This document shows, one piece after another, positions 27,116 through 35,912 of a stretch of DNA of 64,000 nucleotides. The stretch comes from Chitinophagales bacterium. Lineage in GTDB: Bacteria; Bacteroidota; Bacteroidia; Chitinophagales; LD1. Position numbers and translations under genes: made by a program. The notes under the pieces are model-generated. The model was not told the DNA's origin. It did not search any database and worked only from the letters and a program-made list of their open reading frames with translations. The first letter of the stretch is position 1; each line of letters begins with the position of its first letter. The DNA lies in contig JAEUVA010000008.1 in the NCBI GenBank assembly GCA_016787045.1, positions 49,743-113,742 of the forward strand, written 5' to 3'.

Positions 27116-28333
27116 TTATTGTAATAGGGCAAAAGCTGCTTTCATTCGTTTGCAGGTTTCTGTCAATTTATCTTCACTGGTGGCATAGCTCATGCGCAGG
27201 CATTGTTTATCGCCAAAAGCTTCACCGCTTACCAGTGCAATTTTTCCTTCGTTAAGTAAAAACAATGATATGTCTTCGGGAGTATTAAGTATTTGATTGT
27301 TGTAACTTTTACCAAAATACGCACTCACATCAAAGAAAAAGTAAAACGCCCCATCAGGTAGATTTACTTTTAGTCCGGGTATCTGTTTAAGTAAGCCATA
27401 CACCATGTCTCTACGCTTACGAAACTCTGCAACCATTTTTTGGCACTCGGTGAGGTCTGCTAACAATGCGGCCTCTCCTGCCTTTTGTGCAATGGAGCAA
27501 GTGCCTGAGGTAATCTGCCCTTGCATTTTATCGCACGCTTTGGCGATGTGCAGTGGAGCACCTATGTAGCCCAAACGCCAGCCGGTCATGGCAAAACCTT
27601 TGCTGAAACCGTTCACAGTTATTACCTGTTCCTTCACTTCGCTAAACTCTGCTAAGCTGGTATGTCGCTCTCCGGTAAAATTGATGTACTCATAAATTTC
27701 ATCGCACAATACGTACAACTGCGGATACTTACGAACCACTTTTGCTATAGCTTCTAATTCACTGCGCGAATATACCGAACCGGTTGGGTTGCAGGGCGAT
27801 GAAAAAATAAGCAACCGTGTTTTAGGAGTGATGTGTTTCTCCAATTCTTGAGCTGTTACTTTAAAATTGGTTTCTATGGTAGCCGGAATCTCCACGCACT
27901 TGCCTTCGGCCAATTCAGCAATGGCTGCGTAGCTCACCCAATAAGGAGCCGGTAGCAATACTTCATCACCGGGGTTTACCACACTAAATACTACATTGGC
28001 AATACTCTGCTTGGCACCGGTTGAAACCACTATTTGGTCTATGGTATAATCCAGATTGTTATCACGTTTAAACTTATGTACAATAGCTTTGCGCAACTCC
28101 GTGTAGCCGGGTACAGGGGTATATTTAGTGTATCCTTTATCAATGGCTTCTTTAGCTGCATTTTTGATATGCTGCGGGGTATCAAAATCGGGCTCACCCA
28201 AGCTGAGGTCAATAATGTCGTGCCCTTGCGCTTTGAGTTCGCGGCTGAGTTTCGCCATTTTGATGGTGGCGCTTTCTTGCATTTGATTGATACGGTCAGA
28301 AAGGATTTGCATAGGGAATGTAGCTGTAGTCAT
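27116..28333 (-). CDS. Pyridoxal-phosphate aspartate aminotransferase, class I subgroup Ib
   Basis: 405 residues, usual length. Transfers the amino group between aspartate and 2-oxoglutarate. Visible: LSLGEPDFDTP near 44-54, YTPVPGYTELRKAI, STGAKQSIANV, APYWVSYAAIAEL, SSPCNPTGSVY (PLP/substrate Asn), DEIYEYINF (PLP-ring Asp), the Schiff-base lysine in VNGFSKGFAMTGWRLGY, and the substrate Arg in CLRMSYATS. The ATG at 28333 was chosen; a second Met at codon 8 is possible. A TATTTTCG element lies 18 nt before it. Stands alone between rfaE1 and the HmuY-like gene. Confidence 0.92.
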   Translation of the reverse strand: MTTATFPMQILSDRINQMQESATIKMAKLSRELKAQGHDIIDLSLGEPDFDTPQHIKNAAKEAIDKGYTKYTPVPGYTELRKAIVHKFKRDNNLDYTIDQIVVSTGAKQSIANVVFSVVNPGDEVLLPAPYWVSYAAIAELAEGKCVEIPATIETNFKVTAQELEKHITPKTRLLIFSSPCNPTGSVYSRSELEAIAKVVRKYPQLYVLCDEIYEYINFTGERHTSLAEFSEVKEQVITVNGFSKGFAMTGWRLGYIGAPLHIAKACDKMQGQITSGTCSIAQKAGEAALLADLTECQKMVAEFRKRRDMVYGLLKQIPGLKVNLPDGAFYFFFDVSAYFGKSYNNQILNTPEDISLFLLNEGKIALVSGEAFGDKQCLRMSYATSEDKLTETCKRMKAAFALLQ

Positions 28334-28351
28334 TGTTTTGAAAAGTTGCCG

Positions 28352-28359
28352 CGAAAATA
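28352..28359 (-). promoter_or_regulatory. Putative -7 element TATTTTCG of the aminotransferase gene
   Basis: TATTTTCG on the minus strand, TAnnTTCG type, 18 nt before the ATG at 28333. No -33 TTG at normal spacing. Confidence 0.4.
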
Positions 28360-28400
28360 GTTTTGCAGCGGATTTTTGCTGCGAAAAATTTCAACAGTTA

Positions 28401-29441
28401 CTACTTCAACTCCCCATACTCAAATGTGGGGTATCCATTCACTCCGCTTTTATCAAATGCCCTAAAGCGAAGTTTGTAGAATTTATTGCCCTCTTGCCTG
28501 ATGAAGTAGCAGAAATTATCTTTTACAGAATATGTCCCGCCACCCGTGCCTATACCACTATATACTTTCCATTCATAACCTACTGCATCGCGGTGGCTAT
28601 GCAGTTTATTAAAATCCATATCGGCAATAGAAACTGAATCGAACGGCTTGTTGAGCGTAGAATCTACATAAGCTGTAATGCGCGAAGAGTTTTGCAAAAC
28701 ACCTACTACTTCGTAAGGCAAGTAATATGGCTCATAAAACACATACGTGTATCTGGTAAAACAAAAATCCCACTCGGTTTTAGCCGGTTCTATGTCATTG
28801 ATTAAACTACCACCGTTACTCAGCGAAACATAGCGGTAGTTTCGCGCAGCATCTTTATCAATAGCTAGTGAGTAGATGGTTGCACTGCCTAAAGGTTGCC
28901 AGTTTATTAAATATCCAACTGACGTGTAATTGCTAATTTGCAAGCGCACGTAGCCCAATGGCTCTCCTTGGTCATCACGCCCCAAACTCAATAGATAAAC
29001 AGCACTATCGGTTAGTGGCATCCCCGCATTTACATCTTTCCACCAATCTCCTATGGCGCAACTGGTGTCAGTAAATTCACCTAATTCAAAACGCCAATCT
29101 TTACCCACAGTATCTTGAAGGGTAACTGTGCTCAAACTTTTTTTCGAAGTTTTAAGTACACTCATAAACTTGGCCGTGTTTAGCCAAATGCGAAAACTAT
29201 CTGCGCCACATTCAAACATCAAGTCATAGGCATACCGTGTGTTTTGACGGAGTACACTATTTGTATTTAACGAATAAAAAAACTGGTCGGCATAACCAGG
29301 TCCCATTTCTATCACTGCAGTTTTGATGCCCGGTGCCGGTGGGTTGGGTGGCAGCATGGTATCTTCTTTAAAACAAGCAGTAAGAGATACCAATAACAGA
29401 TAAATGATACAGCTGAAATATTGAAAAAAGCGGTTCAACAT
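28401..29441 (-). CDS. HmuY-like lipoprotein
   Basis: 346 residues. Signal peptide with lipobox LTAC (Cys22), then a Pro-rich linker and an all-beta protein. The pattern of two similar halves (YAYDLMFECGADSFRIWLNTAKFMSV and, later, EWDFCFTRYTYVFYEP) and the ending FCYFIRQEGNKFYKLRFRAF ... GYPTFEYGEL match the HmuY-type fold. HmuY of Porphyromonas is a haem-binding lipoprotein made with a TonB-dependent receptor; no receptor is next to this gene, and the haem-ligating His pair cannot be located here, so haem binding is not claimed. A TACATTCG element lies 5 nt before the ATG. Confidence 0.6.
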   Translation of the reverse strand: MLNRFFQYFSCIIYLLLVSLTACFKEDTMLPPNPPAPGIKTAVIEMGPGYADQFFYSLNTNSVLRQNTRYAYDLMFECGADSFRIWLNTAKFMSVLKTSKKSLSTVTLQDTVGKDWRFELGEFTDTSCAIGDWWKDVNAGMPLTDSAVYLLSLGRDDQGEPLGYVRLQISNYTSVGYLINWQPLGSATIYSLAIDKDAARNYRYVSLSNGGSLINDIEPAKTEWDFCFTRYTYVFYEPYYLPYEVVGVLQNSSRITAYVDSTLNKPFDSVSIADMDFNKLHSHRDAVGYEWKVYSGIGTGGGTYSVKDNFCYFIRQEGNKFYKLRFRAFDKSGVNGYPTFEYGELK

Positions 29442-29446
29442 CAGTG

Positions 29447-29454
29447 CGAATGTA
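29447..29454 (-). promoter_or_regulatory. Putative -7 element TACATTCG of the HmuY-like gene
   Basis: TACATTCG on the minus strand, only 5 nt before the ATG at 29441. If used, transcription would begin at or next to the start codon. Confidence 0.45.
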
Positions 29455-29558
29455 ATCGCGAAAAACTTTTGTGTGATTTGGGTTCAAACAAAATGACAGA
29501 ATAATGACAATTCACAAAATGTAGCATCACTTTTCTATACTATTCGTAATCTTGCCAT

Positions 29559-30908
29559 ATGTATGCTTCTATCAACCCATTCAATCATCAAAAAATTGCG
29601 GACTTCCCGTTTCATTCTTATCCTGATTTGACGGTATCACAAAATGCTTTCCGCTTCTGGAAAAACCTAAGTTTAGAGGAACGTGGTGAGCAGTTAAAAA
29701 AAGTTGCTGCTGTATTGAGAAAAAACAAACTGCAATATGCCCAACTCATTACTTTAGAAATGGGCAAACCGCTTAGAGAGGCCGAGTATGAAATAGACAA
29801 AACCATTACTGCGTTTGATTTTTACTTAGCCGATGCCCCCCAACTTCTCGCCCACAAAGGCACAAAATCTAACGCTTCAAAAAGTTACGTCCGGCACGAT
29901 CCATTGGGTATTATTTTCTCCATTATGCCCTGGAATTTTCCGTTTTGGCAGGTATTTAGGTTTGCGGTGCCTACACTCATTTCGGGCAATGTAACCATAC
30001 TTAAACATGCCCCCAACGTACCGCAATGTGCGGCTGCTATAGAAGATGCCTTTCACGAAGCCGGCCTGTTGGATGGTATTTTTAAAAACTATTATTTGTG
30101 TAATGAAGATGCCGCGAAATTGATTGCAGACGAGCAGGTGCGTGGTTTAAGTTTTACCGGCAGTGATGCCACCGGCAGCCATTTGGCTTCATTAGCCGGC
30201 AAGCACATCAAAAAATGTGTGATGGAATTGGGCGGGAATGATGCATTTATCGTATTGGCCGATGCAGAAATTGAAGCTACGGTGGCCGGTGCCATCAAAA
30301 GCCGTAGTATAAACACCGGGCAGGCCTGCAATGGCGCCAAACGGTTTTTGGTAGAAGAAAAAATAGCTGCCAATTTTACTAAGCAACTAATTGCAGCCGT
30401 TCAACAACTCAAACAAGGCAATCCGTTAGACGAAGGCACACAGGTAGGCCCTTTAGCTCGCAGAGATTTAGCCGACAAAGTTGAAAAACAAATACAAGCA
30501 ACCGTTCAATCGGGGGCTACTGCACACTATGGCGACAATGCGTTTACCGGGCAGGGCAACTTTGTTACCCCTGTAGTCCTTACAAATGTTAACCCTAAAA
30601 GCACCGCATTTACAGAAGAAATTTTTGGGCCTGTTTGGAGTATTGCTATAGTGCAAAATGCCAATGAGGCCATATACTTAGCCAATCAATCGCAATATGG
30701 ACTGGCCGCTTCTATATGGAGTAAAAATACTGCTTTGGCAGAAAAAATGGCCGCTGAGTTGGAAACCGGCAACGTGTTTATTAACGATATTGTAAAGAGT
30801 GACCCGCGAATGCCTTTTGGTGGCATTAAGCAGAGTGGTTTCGGACGGGAGTTGGGAGAAGAAGGGCTAAAAGAATTTGTAAACATCAAAACAGTTTACA
30901 TCAAATAA
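29559..30908 (+). CDS. NAD(P)-dependent aldehyde dehydrogenase (succinate-semialdehyde type)
   Basis: 449 residues, the short form typical of Sad/YneI-like enzymes. Oxidises an aldehyde, most likely succinate semialdehyde, to the acid. The fold is shown by IMPWNFPFWQVFRF (cofactor Asn), FTGSDATGSHLA (Rossmann loop), the general base Glu223 in MELGGNDAF and the nucleophile Cys257 in NTGQACNGAKR; ENVFINDIV near the end appears as GNVFINDIVKSDPRMPFGG, followed by KQSGFGRELG. The frame ends one base before the convergent bshA stop. Substrate assigned by family resemblance only. Confidence 0.88.
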   Translation: MYASINPFNHQKIADFPFHSYPDLTVSQNAFRFWKNLSLEERGEQLKKVAAVLRKNKLQYAQLITLEMGKPLREAEYEIDKTITAFDFYLADAPQLLAHKGTKSNASKSYVRHDPLGIIFSIMPWNFPFWQVFRFAVPTLISGNVTILKHAPNVPQCAAAIEDAFHEAGLLDGIFKNYYLCNEDAAKLIADEQVRGLSFTGSDATGSHLASLAGKHIKKCVMELGGNDAFIVLADAEIEATVAGAIKSRSINTGQACNGAKRFLVEEKIAANFTKQLIAAVQQLKQGNPLDEGTQVGPLARRDLADKVEKQIQATVQSGATAHYGDNAFTGQGNFVTPVVLTNVNPKSTAFTEEIFGPVWSIAIVQNANEAIYLANQSQYGLAASIWSKNTALAEKMAAELETGNVFINDIVKSDPRMPFGGIKQSGFGRELGEEGLKEFVNIKTVYIK

Positions 30909-30909
30909 A

Positions 30910-32040
30910 CTACCCTTTGCCCATCAACACTTTGGCATAATATGCTTCATACTGTGGAAGTATTTTATCAATAGAAAAACGCTGTGCTTGCGCATAGGCA
31001 TTTTTCTTAAACTGTTTTAACCGGTTTTCATCCTCTAAAATATGGATGGCGTTTTTGGCCATATCGGCATAGTCGCCTACATGGCTCAAAAAGCCGGTTT
31101 CGCCTTGCACGTTTATCTCTGGAATGCCACCAGCGTTTGATGAAATAACCGGTACTTCACACGCCATGGCCTCTAAAGCGGCTAAACCAAAGCTTTCATT
31201 TTCTGACGGCAACACAAACAAATCAGCAACAGCCAATAGTTCTTCTACAGGGTCTTGTTTCCCCAAAAAACGAATTTGATCGCAATTGCCCAAACTACGG
31301 CAGATCTGTTCCAAATTATTTCGCTCAGGGCCATCGCCAACTAAAAACAATTTAGAGGGAATATGCTTGACAACTATGTCAAACATTCGCAGTACATCTT
31401 CTACCCGCTTCACCCTTCGGAAATTAGACACGTGTATCAATATATTTTCTCCCAACGGAGCAATCGCCTTTTTAAAATGCTCTTTGTTGGTTTTGCGAAA
31501 ACGTGAAAAATCTATGAAGTTGGGAATGACCTCAATATGACGATTTATTTTAAAGTTTTTGAGCGTATCTTGTTTCAGATTTTCCGAAACGGATGTAATA
31601 CCATCGCTATGATTGATAGAGTACTCTACCACGGGTTGATAGCCGGGGTCTTTGCCCACCAGCGTGATGTCTGTACCGTGTAGTGTAGTAACGAATGGTA
31701 ATTGATAACCCTGCTCTCCCAAAATTTGTTTTGCCATCAAGGCAGACGAAGCATGTGGTATGGCATAGTGTACATGCAAAATATCTAATCGCTCAAACTT
31801 GGTTACATCTACAATTTTGCTGGCCAATGCACTCTCATATGGCTGATGCTGAAACAGAGGATATTCTAAAGCCGATACTTCATGATAAAAAATGTTTTCA
31901 TGGAAAGAATCCAACCGTACCGGCTCCTGATAGGTAATGAAATGAACTTGATGCCCCTTTTCAGCAAGTGCTTTTCCTAACTCGGTGGCCACTACTCCGC
32001 TCCCACCATACGTGGGGTAACATACAATTCCAATTTTCAT
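30910..32040 (-). CDS. bshA: N-acetyl-alpha-D-glucosaminyl L-malate synthase BshA
   Basis: 376 residues from the ATG at 32040. First step of bacillithiol synthesis: joins GlcNAc from UDP-GlcNAc to L-malate. GT4 glycosyltransferase with GT-B fold; MKIGIVCYPTYGGSGVVATELGKAL, ILHVHYAIPHASSA and TTLHGTDITLVG are BshA hallmarks, followed by the nucleotide-sugar motif PSENESFGLAALEAMACEVPV (Glu pair). The frame opens 12 codons earlier at 32076 (MYGIKGSVALLN); a TACTTTCA element 9 nt before that codon leaves the longer start possible, but homology favours 32040. bshB and bshC are not in this window. Confidence 0.93.
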   Translation of the reverse strand: MKIGIVCYPTYGGSGVVATELGKALAEKGHQVHFITYQEPVRLDSFHENIFYHEVSALEYPLFQHQPYESALASKIVDVTKFERLDILHVHYAIPHASSALMAKQILGEQGYQLPFVTTLHGTDITLVGKDPGYQPVVEYSINHSDGITSVSENLKQDTLKNFKINRHIEVIPNFIDFSRFRKTNKEHFKKAIAPLGENILIHVSNFRRVKRVEDVLRMFDIVVKHIPSKLFLVGDGPERNNLEQICRSLGNCDQIRFLGKQDPVEELLAVADLFVLPSENESFGLAALEAMACEVPVISSNAGGIPEINVQGETGFLSHVGDYADMAKNAIHILEDENRLKQFKKNAYAQAQRFSIDKILPQYEAYYAKVLMGKG

Positions 32041-32085
32041 GTTTAACAGGGCTACACTGCCTTTTATACCATACAATGTGCGCGG

Positions 32086-32093
32086 TGAAAGTA
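32086..32093 (-). promoter_or_regulatory. Putative -7 element TACTTTCA of bshA
   Basis: TACTTTCA on the minus strand, 9 nt before the possible ATG at 32076 and 45 nt before the preferred one at 32040. Differs from TAnnTTTG at two positions. Confidence 0.3.
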
Positions 32094-32180
32094 ATCAGAT
32101 TGATAAATGGCGTTAATCATACTAACATTTTTGCCAATTTTTACGTTATATTCACCATACCCTAACCTAAACTGTATTTC

Positions 32181-33575
32181 ATGCGCATTTATCCTTTTTA
32201 CATAGTTGCTTTTTGGCTCATAGTGGGTTGCAACCAACAGCAACCGGAAGCTAAACCCGATGCCGAACGTGTGATAACCGATACTTTAGCCAATGAATTG
32301 CTGAGAGATTTTAACGCCATGCCACAGCAAAAATCCATAGCAGTGCAGGTCAACGCTTATGAGCAACCCACTTCGCGGGTGCAGAGCACCGAGGTAGATA
32401 AAGTATGGCAGCAACTTAAACCTACTCCGCAAAAATTTAGAGTTAACAATAGATTACCCGTAACTATTGAAGGCGCTGAAGGCACTAAAATTTCGTTTGA
32501 TGCACAAGCATTGGTATTGCCGAATGGCACCGCTCCGAATGGTGATATTGATATTGAACTTTACGAATGCTACCAAGCCGAAGATTACATCCGCCACAAC
32601 CTGGGCACTATACCCGGTGGCTCTTTGCTAAAAATGCGAGGAGCGCTCAGTATTTTGGCGTTTTATGAAAAGCAACCCTTGCAACTCAGCACTGCCGATG
32701 ATATGCTGGTGGTTTTTCCTAAACCGGTTCGCGCCAATCAGTTGAGCCACTTTGTTGGTCTTAAAAACACTAATGGCATAGATTGGACAACCACAGAAAA
32801 ATGGAACGCTAAAACCGGCAGAAAAAATTTACGCAACACCGTAGTAGCACCCGAGTTCAGTTACAACGGCCTGCCGCTGCCCGATTATTTGGCACAAATT
32901 GTTCGCTACCCGGAGTATGCCAAAACCAACGAATTGTCGGGCACTGTAAATGCTATAATCAAATTAGATGAAAACGGTAAAGTAACCGATGCAGAAGTAA
33001 CCTCGGGGTACATAGTGTTTCGTGACGAAGTAAAAAATGTACTGCTTAACATGCCGGAGTGGCAGGCCGCAATGTTTGGCAAAAAGAATATGGCTTCGGC
33101 AGTAAAAATTGCTTTTGATTTTAACCTGCGTAACGCTACGCAAGTACGCGTAAACTATCAGCAAAAAGATTTTCAGCTACTGGCATTTTCTTCTCAAAAA
33201 AACGGCTATCAATTGTTTGACGATAAAAATGCATCGCTCTATGGTTCGTTGGGTTGGGTGGCTTGTGGCAATATTTTACCATCTGATAAAAACAAAGCAG
33301 ATGTGGTGGTGCAGGCCAACTCGTTTACTGATATTAAGCTTTTTTTACCCGCGTTAAACTGCTTGGTTAATGCTGAGAATTTTATTGGCCATTCCCGGTT
33401 TAAAAATATACCCGCCAATGAGCAAGCCGTAGTTTTTGGCGTAAAAGCAAACGGAGAAACCTTTATGTACTCATTACAAGAACTATCGCTTAAAAAACAA
33501 AACGTAGTAACCCCCGACTGGAAAAAAGCCGGTGTAAAAGATGTAGTAAATGCCCTGCACAAAGTGAATAGCTGA
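32181..33575 (+). CDS. Lipoprotein with internal TonB-C-terminal-like domain
   Basis: 464 residues. Signal peptide with lipobox LIVGC (Cys17). Residues 75-200 form a beta-rich domain (LPVTIEGAEGTKISFDAQALVLPNG) seen in Bacteroidetes surface lipoproteins. Residues about 230-320 resemble the TonB C-terminal domain: YLAQIVRYPEYAKTNELSGTVNAIIKLDENGKVTDAEV, then VLLNMPEWQAA. A further 140 residues follow. Usual TonB proteins are anchored in the inner membrane by an N-terminal helix; a lipid-anchored form with the domain in the middle cannot span the periplasm in the classical way, so a role as energy transducer is doubtful and cell-wall or protein binding is more likely. Convergent with the CDF gene (3 nt apart). 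Confidence 0.7.
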   Translation: MRIYPFYIVAFWLIVGCNQQQPEAKPDAERVITDTLANELLRDFNAMPQQKSIAVQVNAYEQPTSRVQSTEVDKVWQQLKPTPQKFRVNNRLPVTIEGAEGTKISFDAQALVLPNGTAPNGDIDIELYECYQAEDYIRHNLGTIPGGSLLKMRGALSILAFYEKQPLQLSTADDMLVVFPKPVRANQLSHFVGLKNTNGIDWTTTEKWNAKTGRKNLRNTVVAPEFSYNGLPLPDYLAQIVRYPEYAKTNELSGTVNAIIKLDENGKVTDAEVTSGYIVFRDEVKNVLLNMPEWQAAMFGKKNMASAVKIAFDFNLRNATQVRVNYQQKDFQLLAFSSQKNGYQLFDDKNASLYGSLGWVACGNILPSDKNKADVVVQANSFTDIKLFLPALNCLVNAENFIGHSRFKNIPANEQAVVFGVKANGETFMYSLQELSLKKQNVVTPDWKKAGVKDVVNALHKVNS

Positions 33576-33578
33576 TAG

Positions 33579-34589
33579 CTACACCAAGCCGTGCTTTTTG
33601 TTTCGCTTCACGTTTTCAAGATTCCACTCTACCGAAGTATTTTGAAGCGATTTTCGGTGTGCGCAGTTTTGCAATGAACAAACCGTGCATGATGCCGAAA
33701 TACAGGAATCGGCATGTATAAAAAACTCTACCCTGTCGGCATTTTGTTCGTTCACCAACCGGGCAATCTCTTCTATCTCATCATGTGCTTGTTGCAAAGT
33801 GTAATACCAAGGCAAAGTTACGTGGCAGTCCACATGCCATTTGCTACCATACTGTATCACCCTCATGTTGTGTACATCTATCCACTGTGGCTTGCGGTGT
33901 ATGCTGATAGATTTTATGATAGACTCTACTATTTCATCGTCTGATTCATCCATAATTCCCGCAATTGATTTACGCAGCAATTTTGCACCAGTATATAAAA
34001 TGAAAGTGCCAATAAGTATAGCAGCTACATTATCTATCCAGCGCAAGCCCGTAAGTAATACCAGCAACAAGCCGGCTAAGACCGCTAAAGACGAATAGGC
34101 GTCCGATTTAAGGTGCTCACCATCGGCTTGCAGAGTAAGTGAATGATGTTTTTTACCGTACGTTTGCAGCCACCAGCCAATGCCATAGTTAGCTAAACCA
34201 GAACCTACCACTATAGCCAAACCAATGTTTAGATTTTCTATAGTGTAAGGATGAAAAAATGCAAACACCGATTTGGTGATAATAGAGCCACCGGCAAGCA
34301 TAATCAGAATTCCTTCAAACCCGGCTGAAAGAAACTCTACTTTACCATGCCCGTACGGGTGGTCGGCATCAGTAGGTTGCGATGCAATGTAAATACTCAA
34401 CAACGCAAAAGCTGCTGCGGCTACATTAATGATAGACTCCAGCGCATCGGTAAATATGGTATTAGAGTGAGTAAGAAAATACGCGCCGAATTTAAACAGC
34501 AAAATAACAGCACCGGCCACTAACGCAAACAACTGAATCTTGAACAATTGCTTGCCGGTAATATTTGCATCCGTTATATCTTGCTGCAT
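33579..34589 (-). CDS. Cation diffusion facilitator (CDF) family metal transporter
   Basis: 336 residues, six membrane helices within about 15-225. Exports divalent metals (Zn, Fe, Co, Mn, Cd) in exchange for protons. Metal-site residues: Asp in TDALESIINV (helix 2), ADHPYGHGKVEFLSAG (cytoplasmic DHPYGHG loop), and HLKSDAYSSLAV (helix 5, HxxxD). The cytoplasmic domain continues to VDCHVTLPWYY and ends in a cysteine-rich tail with spacing C-x4-C-x2-C-x4-C (near 300-316), then a basic C-terminus. The gene overlaps the 3' end of nth by 16 nt and forms a thioredoxin-nth-CDF run. Confidence 0.9.
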   Translation of the reverse strand: MQQDITDANITGKQLFKIQLFALVAGAVILLFKFGAYFLTHSNTIFTDALESIINVAAAAFALLSIYIASQPTDADHPYGHGKVEFLSAGFEGILIMLAGGSIITKSVFAFFHPYTIENLNIGLAIVVGSGLANYGIGWWLQTYGKKHHSLTLQADGEHLKSDAYSSLAVLAGLLLVLLTGLRWIDNVAAILIGTFILYTGAKLLRKSIAGIMDESDDEIVESIIKSISIHRKPQWIDVHNMRVIQYGSKWHVDCHVTLPWYYTLQQAHDEIEEIARLVNEQNADRVEFFIHADSCISASCTVCSLQNCAHRKSLQNTSVEWNLENVKRNKKHGLV

Positions 34590-35188
34590 ATTGGGCAGGT
34601 ACTTTCGTTATGGCCGCGAGCGGGGCAATACTCGCGACCAAAGTAAATGATTTGTAAGTGAAGTTTATTCCACAACTCTTGCGCAAATAACCGCTTGGCA
34701 TCACGCTCTGTTTGTTCCACACTTTTGCCATTGCTTAGTTTCCAGCGGTGCATGAGTCGGTGTATGTGCGTATCAACCGGAAATGCCGGCTGACCAAAAA
34801 CCTGTGCCATAACCACCGATGCGGTTTTGTGACCCACTCCGGGTAAATGCTCCAAATCTTCAAAAGTATTTGGTACATCTCCGTTGTGTTTTTCTAACAG
34901 AATTTCTGATAACCGATGTATGGCTTTTGCTTTAGCAGGAGCCAACCCACAGGGGCGAATAATAGCTTGTATTTCTTCTACCCGTAACTTCACCATTTTT
35001 TGTGGTGTATTGGCTTTAGCAAATAGCAGCGGAGTAATTTGATTCACCCGTTTATCTGTACACTGTGCCGAAAGCAGCACGGCAATCAGCATGGTGTAGG
35101 CATCGGTATGGTCTAAGGGAATTGCTGGATTTGGATATAGCTGTTGAAGAGTGCCCACCACAAATTGTACGCGTTCAGCTTTGTTCAT
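34574..35188 (-). CDS. nth: Endonuclease III-like DNA glycosylase/AP lyase
   Basis: 204 residues. Removes oxidised pyrimidines and cuts abasic sites in base-excision repair. The helix-hairpin-helix LPGVGHKTASVV carries catalytic Lys121, and Asp139 is in FPVDTHIHR. The C-terminal 4Fe-4S motif is abnormal: Cys188, Cys198 and Cys201 give C-x9-C-x2-C and the protein ends three residues later, whereas typical Nth has C-x6-C-x2-C-x5-C. The cluster is therefore probably altered or lost. Starts 10 nt after the thioredoxin-like gene and its last 16 nt overlap the CDF gene. Confidence 0.9.
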   Translation of the reverse strand: MNKAERVQFVVGTLQQLYPNPAIPLDHTDAYTMLIAVLLSAQCTDKRVNQITPLLFAKANTPQKMVKLRVEEIQAIIRPCGLAPAKAKAIHRLSEILLEKHNGDVPNTFEDLEHLPGVGHKTASVVMAQVFGQPAFPVDTHIHRLMHRWKLSNGKSVEQTERDAKRLFAQELWNKLHLQIIYFGREYCPARGHNESTCPICSKI

Positions 35189-35198
35189 TTTATGTACA

Positions 35199-35810
35199 TT
35201 AACTTAACCACACTTTTACTTTGTCTAACAATTCAATTTGAATTTCTCGGCTCATGTCTTGCTCATACCAACTGTGTAATTTTCGTACAATCTGTGTATA
35301 ATCCGCCTCCCCTTCACTTACCCAACGCACCATGTCGTTGGCCAAAACTTGTGGCCTTGGACCCCAAGTACCCAATTCTTTACCGGTACTTTTATCAAAG
35401 CAAACTAACTTGGGTATAGAGTCGGCTCCGTTAGTTTGGTATAGCTTCATCCATTCCTGGTTGTTATCTCTAAGCACAATTCTGAAATCTATTTTTTGAG
35501 TTGCAGAGGCAACCAAATACAAAGCCGGCACGCCCCAACTGGCATCGCCACACCACGGCTCGGTGATAACTACCCATACCCAATCTTGCTTTAAAGAGGT
35601 TAGCGCGTTGTATAGCTTTTGTTGCAATACTGTTTTATTTAACCCCAACTGCATGCGCTCTAAATTAGAGCGGGTATAGCGAAATGTTTTATCGTTGAGG
35701 TATTTGCCCGTGCGAGGTATTTTTTCTGAGAGGATGTTTTCGATCAACAACAGATAATCATCAAAACTCAAAAAACAATTTAGGGAAGTGCGGTGAAGTA
35801 TGTCGCTCAT
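35199..35810 (-). CDS. Thioredoxin-like protein with WCGD active-site motif
   Basis: 203 residues from the ATG at 35810; the frame opens 11 codons upstream but the MSDILHR start fits better. Matches the Thioredoxin_9-type family: VITEPWCGDASWGVPAL (Cys87 at the position of the first active-site Cys, with Asp instead of the second Cys region), FRIVLRDNNQEWM, NGADSIPKLVCFD (cis-Pro) and GTWGPRPQVL. A single active-site Cys suits a bacilliredoxin-like or mono-thiol role, plausible because the cell appears to make bacillithiol, but this is inference. No signal peptide. First gene of the run ending in nth and the CDF transporter. Confidence 0.78.
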   Translation of the reverse strand: MSDILHRTSLNCFLSFDDYLLLIENILSEKIPRTGKYLNDKTFRYTRSNLERMQLGLNKTVLQQKLYNALTSLKQDWVWVVITEPWCGDASWGVPALYLVASATQKIDFRIVLRDNNQEWMKLYQTNGADSIPKLVCFDKSTGKELGTWGPRPQVLANDMVRWVSEGEADYTQIVRKLHSWYEQDMSREIQIELLDKVKVWLS

Positions 35811-35849
35811 AATTTGTGGACTCAAAACAACAAATGAAAGCAAGAATTA

Positions 35850-35863
35850 AAAACAGCTGTTTT
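35850..35863. promoter_or_regulatory. 14-bp perfect palindrome between divergent genes
   Basis: AAAACAGCTGTTTT, flanked by AGCAAG (35839-35844) and CTTGCT (35864-35869). It lies in the 102-nt gap between the thioredoxin-like gene (minus) and the LamG/HYR gene (plus), where neither gene ends, so an operator for one or both is more likely than a terminator. Confidence 0.4.
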
Positions 35864-35912
35864 CTTGCTAAACAACTACTCCGTTTTTTACAAAAAACTA
35901 ATTTCACACGAT

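Noticed and set aside
35850..35863. Palindrome as a terminator
   Set aside because: Neither neighbouring gene ends here; both read away from it.
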